A stretch of 5,408 nt of DNA, from positions 1 through 5,408 of the forward strand of contig CAMPHL010000207.1 in the NCBI GenBank assembly GCA_946885905.1. Direction: 5' to 3'. This stretch comes from an uncultured Pseudomonadota bacterium (lineage in GTDB: Bacteria; Pseudomonadota; Gammaproteobacteria; Burkholderiales; Usitatibacteraceae). Every line of letters begins with the position of its first letter. Within the stretch, counting starts at the first letter, position 1. The position numbers and the translations under genes were made by a program. Shown here piece after piece: positions 1 to 5,408 of the stretch. The notes beneath the pieces are model-generated. The model was not told the DNA's origin, did not search any database, and was given only the letters and a program-made list of their open reading frames with translations.

Positions 1-891
1 TGCCGGGCTGCGCGGCAAGGGAATCGTGAGCGTGATCGTCGTCCACTCGCGCAGCCTGCGCGAGATCCAGGGCAAGGCGATGCGCACGAGGAAGGTCGCA
101 GCCGCGAATGCGGAAAGGATCAAGCCGATGGTGGAAGCCGACAGCCCGATCGCCGTGCCGTAGATCGGGATGGCGAAGACGAACAGGTCCCAGGCACTGC
201 CCAGGACCCCCGTCACGATGAACACGCGCCGCAGCTCGGGCAGCCGCAGCAGGTCGAGCGCGCCGCCCGTCCTCGCCTTGGCGGGCGCTCCGGGTGAGTG
301 GGTGAACCGCGCACGCCGGGGCACGAGCACGAGCAGCGCGGCGAGCGCGAAGCCGGTGAGCAACGCGAAGGTCGCGCGGTGGCCGAGGAGGTCGATCGAA
401 AGGCCCGAGACCGTGGGCCCGACGAAGTTGGAGACCGAGAAGGCGAGGGCGAGCCAGCCGAAGTTCTCCTTCCGGTTGAGCGCGTCGCTCCCATGGCCCA
501 CCGCGTGCTGGACCGCGATGTGGAAGAGCATGAATGCCGTGCCCACCCCGGCGGCTGCGACATAGAGCGAAGCGATACCCGGAAACACCGCCGGCACCGC
601 GATCGCGACGGCGACCGCGGCCGTGGAGGCGAGCAGCGGCGTGCGTACGCCGATGCGGTCCACGAGCCGCCCGCTCGCCACGCCCAGCAGCATCGGCAGC
701 AGGGCGAAGAGCGACATCATCATGCCCACCACCAGCGGCGAAGCCCCGAGCCACAGGGCGTTCAGCGAGATGGTGAGGCGCGTGCCGTTGAACGACGAGT
801 GCGCGAGGATGGACGCGCCGAAGATGAGCGCGAGCGGCAGCGCGGCCGCTCGCGGCTGCGCAGGATCGGGCGGTGGCGGGCCGTCGCTCAG
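1..891 (-). CDS. MFS transporter, N-terminal 297 residues (C-terminus beyond window edge), probable CTG start
   Basis: This is an inner-membrane secondary transporter of the major facilitator superfamily; the substrate cannot be told. The frame is open from 891 to the window edge. After a proline-rich cytoplasmic N-terminus (residues 1-17), TM1 runs at about residues 18-35 and TM2 at about 52-72. The MFS motif A loop [11 protein letters not shown] follows at 74-84, and further hydrophobic segments continue through about residue 280. A polar stretch around 199-222 fits the central loop between the six-helix halves. About 100 C-terminal residues should be missing. The start is unusual: no in-frame ATG, GTG or TTG occurs from 1080 down to a GTG at residue 54, inside TM2. 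CTG at 891-889 overlaps the htpX stop as CTGA and has GGAGAG nine bases upstream, so I take it as the start. It is probably translationally coupled to htpX. Family assignment is firm; the exact start is inferred. Confidence 0.85.
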   Translation of the reverse strand, partial: MSDGPPPPDPAQPRAAALPLALIFGASILAHSSFNGTRLTISLNALWLGASPLVVGMMMSLFALLPMLLGVASGRLVDRIGVRTPLLASTAAVAVAIAVPAVFPGIASLYVAAAGVGTAFMLFHIAVQHAVGHGSDALNRKENFGWLALAFSVSNFVGPTVSGLSIDLLGHRATFALLTGFALAALLVLVPRRARFTHSPGAPAKARTGGALDLLRLPELRRVFIVTGVLGSAWDLFVFAIPIYGTAIGLSASTIGLILSAFAAATFLVRIALPWISRRLREWTTITLTIPLPRSPA

Positions 892-1763
892 GGCTGGCGG
901 CTCTCCAGCGCGGCGATGCGCTCGGCGATCGGCGGGTGGCTGGAAAACAGGCCCAGGAACTTGTTGTGCCCCTCGGCGATGCCATGGGCCTGGAACGACT
1001 GCGGCAACGCGCCGGGCTCCATGCCGCCGAGGCGGCGCAGCGCGCCGATCATCGGCCGGGAGCTGCCCATGAGCTGCGCGGAGCCCGCGTCTGCGCGGAA
1101 TTCGCGCTGGCGCGAGAACCACGCCACGATGACCGCGGCCAGGATCGAGAACACGAACTGGCAGACGATCATGGTGATGTAGTAGCCGGGTCCAACGCCG
1201 CGCTCGGTCCTGAAGATCGCGCGGTCGACCACGTAGCCCACGACGCGCGAGAGGAAGACGACGAAGGTGTTGACCACCCCCTGGATGAGCGTGAGCGTGA
1301 CCATGTCGCCGTTGGCCACGTGCGCCACCTCATGACCCAGCACGGCTTCGACCTCTTCACGCGACATCGATTGCAGCAGTCCCGTGGAGACGGCCACGAG
1401 CGAGGAGTTCTTGAAGGCTCCCGTGGCGAAAGCGTTCGGCGCACCCTCGTAAATCGCGACCTCGGGCATCCCGATCCCGGCTTTCTCGGCGAAGCGGCGC
1501 ACCGTGCCGACCAGCCACTGCTCATCGGCGCTCCGGGGCGTCTCGATCACGTGCGCGCCCGTGGACCACTTGGCCATCTGCTTCGAGATGAGCAGGGAGA
1601 AGATCGCGCCGGTGAAACCGACGATGCCGGAGAAGACCGCGAGCATCGGGATGTTGAGCCCCTCGGCGGCGAGGAAGCGGTCGACGCCCAGCACGCTCAG
1701 CACCACCGAAAGCACCAGCATCACCGCGATGTTGGTGGCGAGGAACAGGATGATCCGCTTCAT
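888..1763 (-). CDS. htpX: HtpX, heat-shock inner-membrane zinc metalloprotease (M48 family)
   Basis: HtpX is a membrane-bound zinc endopeptidase that degrades misfolded or damaged inner-membrane proteins, overlapping in role with FtsH. The product is 291 residues, the usual length (E. coli about 293). It opens with two hydrophobic segments at about residues 4-26 and 38-60. The conserved NAFATG stretch is at 110-115. The catalytic zinc site HEVAH is at 144-148, with H144 and H148 as ligands and E145 catalytic. Two more hydrophobic stretches lie at about 155-178 and 194-216. The third zinc ligand is probably E221 in [10 protein letters not shown], followed by the C-terminal [14 protein letters not shown] signature of the family. 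The start at 1763 gives the standard MKRI N-terminus and has GGAGAG seven bases upstream. It lies 70 bases after ssb and overlaps the following MFS gene by four bases. All catalytic residues are intact. Confidence 0.97.
   Translation of the reverse strand: MKRIILFLATNIAVMLVLSVVLSVLGVDRFLAAEGLNIPMLAVFSGIVGFTGAIFSLLISKQMAKWSTGAHVIETPRSADEQWLVGTVRRFAEKAGIGMPEVAIYEGAPNAFATGAFKNSSLVAVSTGLLQSMSREEVEAVLGHEVAHVANGDMVTLTLIQGVVNTFVVFLSRVVGYVVDRAIFRTERGVGPGYYITMIVCQFVFSILAAVIVAWFSRQREFRADAGSAQLMGSSRPMIGALRRLGGMEPGALPQSFQAHGIAEGHNKFLGLFSSHPPIAERIAALESRQP
901..906 (-). promoter_or_regulatory. Ribosome binding site deciding the CTG start of the partial MFS gene
   Basis: On the minus strand GGAGAG lies at 906-901, inside the last codons of htpX, followed by nine bases and then CTG at 891-889. 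Motif and spacing are good for a Shine-Dalgarno site. It supports starting the transporter at CTG despite the absence of a standard start codon. The same GGAGAG hexamer precedes htpX itself. The assignment is inference from motif and spacing. Confidence 0.5.
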
Positions 1764-1770
1764 GAGCTAG

Positions 1771-1776
1771 CTCTCC
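1771..1776 (-). promoter_or_regulatory. Ribosome binding site of htpX
   Basis: GGAGAG on the minus strand at 1776-1771 is followed by seven bases and then ATG at 1763-1761. This confirms the htpX start and agrees with the family N-terminus. Confidence 0.7.
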
Positions 1777-1800
1777 ACAGGGCCAATGCGCATGCTCGGG

Positions 1801-1828
1801 ATATTCCGTCCGGGCGGGGAATTTCAAC
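1801..1828 (-). promoter_or_regulatory. Candidate heat-shock (sigma-32 type) promoter for htpX
   Basis: In the 70-base gap between ssb and htpX the minus strand carries GTTGAAA at 1828-1822, a match to the sigma-32 -35 element (C/G)TTGAAA. After 13 bases comes CGGAATAT at 1808-1801, which keeps the ATnT part of the -10 consensus CCCCATnT but not the C run. A transcript from here would begin near 1793, about 30 bases before the htpX ATG and upstream of its ribosome binding site. The same TTGAAA also resembles a sigma-70 -35 (five of six), with only a poor -10 behind it. In E. coli htpX is heat-inducible, which makes the reading sensible, but the -10 half is weak. Confidence 0.35.
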
Positions 1829-1833
1829 CCCCC

Positions 1834-2301
1834 TCAGAACGGGATGTCGTCCTCGAAATCGTCGAACTTTCCTCCACCCTTGGGCGCCGGCTTCGCGGCC
1901 GGCCGGGCCGAGCCGCCCTCGCCGCCGCCACGCTCCGGTGGGGGCTCCGACGCGGCTGCGCCCATCCCCTGGCGCGAGCCCAGCATCTGCATCCGGTCGG
2001 CCACGATTTCGGTGGTGTACTTGTCGTTGCCGTCCTTGTCCTGCCACTTGCGCGTCTGCAGGCGTCCCTCGACGTATACCTGCGAGCCTTTCTTGAGGTA
2101 CTCGCCGGCGATCTCCGCCAGGCGCCCGAAGAAGGCCACGCGATGCCACTCCGTCCTCTCCTGCTTCTCGCCCTGCTTGTCCTTCCACGTGTCGGTGGTC
2201 GCCACCGATATGTTGGTGATCGCCGCTCCGTCGGGCATGTAGCGCGTCTCGGGGTCGCGGCCGAGGTTGCCGATGAGGATCACCTTGTTGACCGATGCCA
2301 T
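1834..2301 (-). CDS. ssb: Single-stranded DNA-binding protein
   Basis: SSB coats single-stranded DNA during replication, recombination and repair and recruits partner enzymes through its C-terminal tip. The product is 155 residues, somewhat shorter than E. coli SSB (178) because the linker is short. The OB fold spans residues 1 to about 110, opening with [18 protein letters not shown]. The aromatic DNA-stacking positions known in E. coli (W40, W54, F60, W88) appear as W39, W52, F58 and W86. A glycine- and proline-rich linker of low complexity covers about 112-146, then the acidic tip ends in DFEDDIPF, the invariant docking peptide. The start at 2301 has AAGGA nine bases upstream. It begins 18 bases after the stop of the upstream MFS gene, so co-transcription is likely. 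It is the bacterial housekeeping type, with nothing missing. Confidence 0.98.
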   Translation of the reverse strand: MASVNKVILIGNLGRDPETRYMPDGAAITNISVATTDTWKDKQGEKQERTEWHRVAFFGRLAEIAGEYLKKGSQVYVEGRLQTRKWQDKDGNDKYTTEIVADRMQMLGSRQGMGAAASEPPPERGGGEGGSARPAAKPAPKGGGKFDDFEDDIPF

Positions 2302-2310
2302 GTTCGTTAG

Positions 2311-2315
2311 TCCTT
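2311..2315 (-). promoter_or_regulatory. Ribosome binding site of ssb in the 18-base gap after the MFS stop
   Basis: On the minus strand AAGGA (2315-2311), preceded by further A residues, lies nine bases before the ssb ATG. It falls between the TAG stop of the MFS gene (2322-2320) and ssb, leaving no room for a separate promoter or terminator in the gap. Any ssb-specific promoter would have to lie inside the MFS coding sequence. Confidence 0.7.
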
Positions 2316-2319
2316 TTTG

Positions 2320-3492
2320 CTAGGTGCGGGTTGCCGGTGCGGCCGCCGATCTGAACTCTGCCATGTTCCAGGCGGCCGCGAACCAGGCGGCAATGACCGC
2401 GAGGCAGGCCCCCAGCACGGCCCCGAAGCCGGCGTGCTGCGCGAGCGCCCCGCCCGCCGCCGCGCCGAAGGAAGTGCCGAGGAACTGTACGCTGGAATAC
2501 ATCCCCGTGGCCGCCCCACGCGCCTCGCGCGGGGCGGCACGCGAGACGAGCGCGGGAAGCTTCGCTTCTAGAACGTTGAAGCCTGCGAAGAAGATGACCA
2601 GGGCGGCCACGATGCCGCCCACGCTGTCGATGCCGACGGCGAGCACGGCGATCGCCACGCCGACCGTGGCCACCGACACGAGGAACACGCGCCGCTCGTG
2701 CTCAGCCGCCCTTCCGACGATCGCCGGCACCATGAGCGCCACGCCGAAGAGGAGCGTCCCGAGGTACACGTACCAGTGCTGCGCACCCGGCAACCCGGCG
2801 CGGACGAGCGCGAGCGGCACCACGACGAAGAGTGCCATGAGCACGGCGTGGAGTGCGAAGATGCCGGCGTTGAGCCGGAGGAGCTCGCGGTCGCGCAGGA
2901 CCGCGCCCAGGGGTACCGGCGAGCCGCGCTCCTGGCGCGGCGCCTCGGGCACGATCCACTGCACCACGGCCATCGCGGCAAGCGACAGCGCGGCCGTGAG
3001 CGCGAAGATGCCGGGCAGGCCGATACCGCCGAGCAGGAAGGGGGCGGCCACGAACGAGAGCGCGAAGGCGGCCCCGATCGAGGAGCCGATGATGGCCATC
3101 GACTTCGTGCGCTGGCTCTCACGCGTGAGGTCGGCGGAAAGCGCGATCACGGTCGCGGATATCGCGCCCGCGCCCTGGATCACGCGTCCCAGGATCATCG
3201 CCCAAGGGCTCTCGGCGAGCGCGCAGACGACGCTGCCGGAGACGAGCAGCAGCAGGCCCGCATGGATCACGGGCTTGCGGCCGTAGCGGTCGGAGAGCCA
3301 GCCGAAGGGCAGCTGCAGCAACGCCTGGGTGAGGCCGTAGGCGCCGAGGGCCACGCCCACGAGCGTGAGCGTCCAGCCGGGACGGCCCTGCGCCCAGAGC
3401 GCGAGCACCGGAAGCACCACGAACATGCCGAAGAGCCGGAGGGCGAAAACGGCGGCCAGTGAAAAGCTGGCCCGCAGCTCGCTCGGGTTCAT
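2320..3492 (-). CDS. YajR-like MFS transporter without the C-terminal YAM domain
   Basis: This is a twelve-helix inner-membrane transporter of the major facilitator superfamily with unknown substrate, presumably proton-driven. The product is 390 residues from this start. The N-terminal [13 protein letters not shown], then [17 protein letters not shown] in TM1, closely resembles E. coli YajR. Motif [12 protein letters not shown] is at about residues 64-74 and the TM4 motif [10 protein letters not shown] at about 102-111. The DLTRE...RTKSMA stretch typical of YajR follows, and a hydrophilic central loop with PEAPRQERG separates the two halves. YajR of E. coli (about 454 residues) carries a cytoplasmic YAM domain after TM12; here the protein ends about 14 residues after the last helix. 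An alternative ATG at 3546 would add 18 residues but leave only 20 bases to uvrA. Neither start has a clear ribosome binding site; I chose 3492 because it matches the family N-terminus. It is likely the first gene of an operon with ssb. Confidence 0.92.
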   Translation of the reverse strand: MNPSELRASFSLAAVFALRLFGMFVVLPVLALWAQGRPGWTLTLVGVALGAYGLTQALLQLPFGWLSDRYGRKPVIHAGLLLLVSGSVVCALAESPWAMILGRVIQGAGAISATVIALSADLTRESQRTKSMAIIGSSIGAAFALSFVAAPFLLGGIGLPGIFALTAALSLAAMAVVQWIVPEAPRQERGSPVPLGAVLRDRELLRLNAGIFALHAVLMALFVVVPLALVRAGLPGAQHWYVYLGTLLFGVALMVPAIVGRAAEHERRVFLVSVATVGVAIAVLAVGIDSVGGIVAALVIFFAGFNVLEAKLPALVSRAAPREARGAATGMYSSVQFLGTSFGAAAGGALAQHAGFGAVLGACLAVIAAWFAAAWNMAEFRSAAAPATRT

Positions 3493-3566
3493 GCGCGCCG
3501 GGGAGTTCACCGCGTCGGGGGATTGGAGCAGGGCAAGGAGGCTCATGTATATTAGCAGATCGCCTC
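3493..3566. promoter_or_regulatory. Divergent promoter region between uvrA and the YajR-like MFS gene
   Basis: This 74-base region separates the preferred starts of the two divergent genes (only 20 bases if the MFS gene starts at 3546). It holds the one conspicuous AT-rich island of the area, TATATTA at 3548-3554. On the plus strand TATATT (3548-3553) could be a -10 for uvrA, with a poor -35 TTGGAG at 3523-3528 (19-base spacer). This would start transcription about seven bases before the uvrA ATG. On the minus strand TAATAT (3554-3549) could be a -10 for the MFS gene. There is no good Shine-Dalgarno site directly before uvrA. No proper LexA site (CTGT-N8-ACAG) is visible. The promoter calls are inference. 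Confidence 0.35.

Positions 3567-5408
<1,842 letters not shown>

Noticed and set aside
298..1182. Plus-strand open frame of 294 codons opposite the partial MFS gene and the end of htpX.
   Set aside because: It is a highly charged, low-complexity product (Arg, Glu, Gly, His), antisense to an MFS frame with clear membrane helices and motif A.
1816..1831. Small inverted repeat GGGG-(8)-CCCC after ssb as a terminator.
   Set aside because: The stem is only four pairs with an eight-base loop and no T tract follows in the direction of ssb transcription; read-through into htpX remains possible.
873..2096. Long plus-strand open frame (407 codons) opposite htpX and ssb.
   Set aside because: It is rich in Arg, His, Asp and Ala with no recognisable domain, as expected for the complement of a GC-rich gene, and it lies opposite two clear genes with intact catalytic and binding motifs.
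3535..3547. Strong-looking AAGGAGG followed by ATG on the plus strand just before uvrA, suggesting a leader peptide or an earlier uvrA start.
   Set aside because: The ATG at 3545 is out of frame with uvrA and its frame runs for over 1.3 kb as a shadow; the spacing of three bases is too short, and the motif is 25 bases from the uvrA ATG. It is also the complement of Leu codons of the longer MFS start.
3543..3560. Possible LexA/SOS box around CATGTATATTAGCAGAT.
   Set aside because: The CTG and ACAT parts on the minus strand are separated by too few bases compared with CTGT-N8-ACAG and one half-site is imperfect; not enough for a call.

Overview
The window is about 5.4 kb of very GC-rich, gene-dense chromosomal DNA. 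It looks like ordinary housekeeping sequence from a proteobacterium. A betaproteobacterium or close relative is the best guess, because uvrA divergent from an MFS gene that is followed by ssb is an arrangement I associate with that group, and the SSB and HtpX proteins are of proteobacterial type. The sequence alone does not settle the genus. I see no mobile element, CRISPR array, tRNA, rRNA or phage gene.

Layout: four genes lie head to tail on the minus strand and one diverges from them on the plus strand. From right to left on the minus strand they are a YajR-like MFS transporter (2320-3492, possibly from 3546), ssb (1834-2301), htpX (888-1763), and the first 297 residues of a second, unrelated MFS transporter (1-891, cut by the window edge). 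On the plus strand, uvrA starts at 3567 and is cut at 5408, after its first ABC ATPase half. There is no gene-free stretch longer than about 75 bases.

Gene coupling: the first MFS gene and ssb are 18 bases apart, and the ssb ribosome binding site fills that gap, so they are probably co-transcribed. ssb and htpX are separated by 70 bases holding a plausible heat-shock-type promoter and a good ribosome binding site. htpX and the second MFS gene appear to overlap by four bases through CTGA, which implies a CTG start for the transporter. The uvrA/MFS divergence is very tight and carries one AT-rich island (TATATTA) that could serve promoters in both directions.

Functionally, uvrA (damage recognition in nucleotide excision repair) and ssb (single-strand DNA protection) are genome maintenance genes, htpX is an inner-membrane quality-control protease, and the two transporters have unknown substrates. 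I found no convincing undescribed system. The points worth a second look are start-codon and promoter details.
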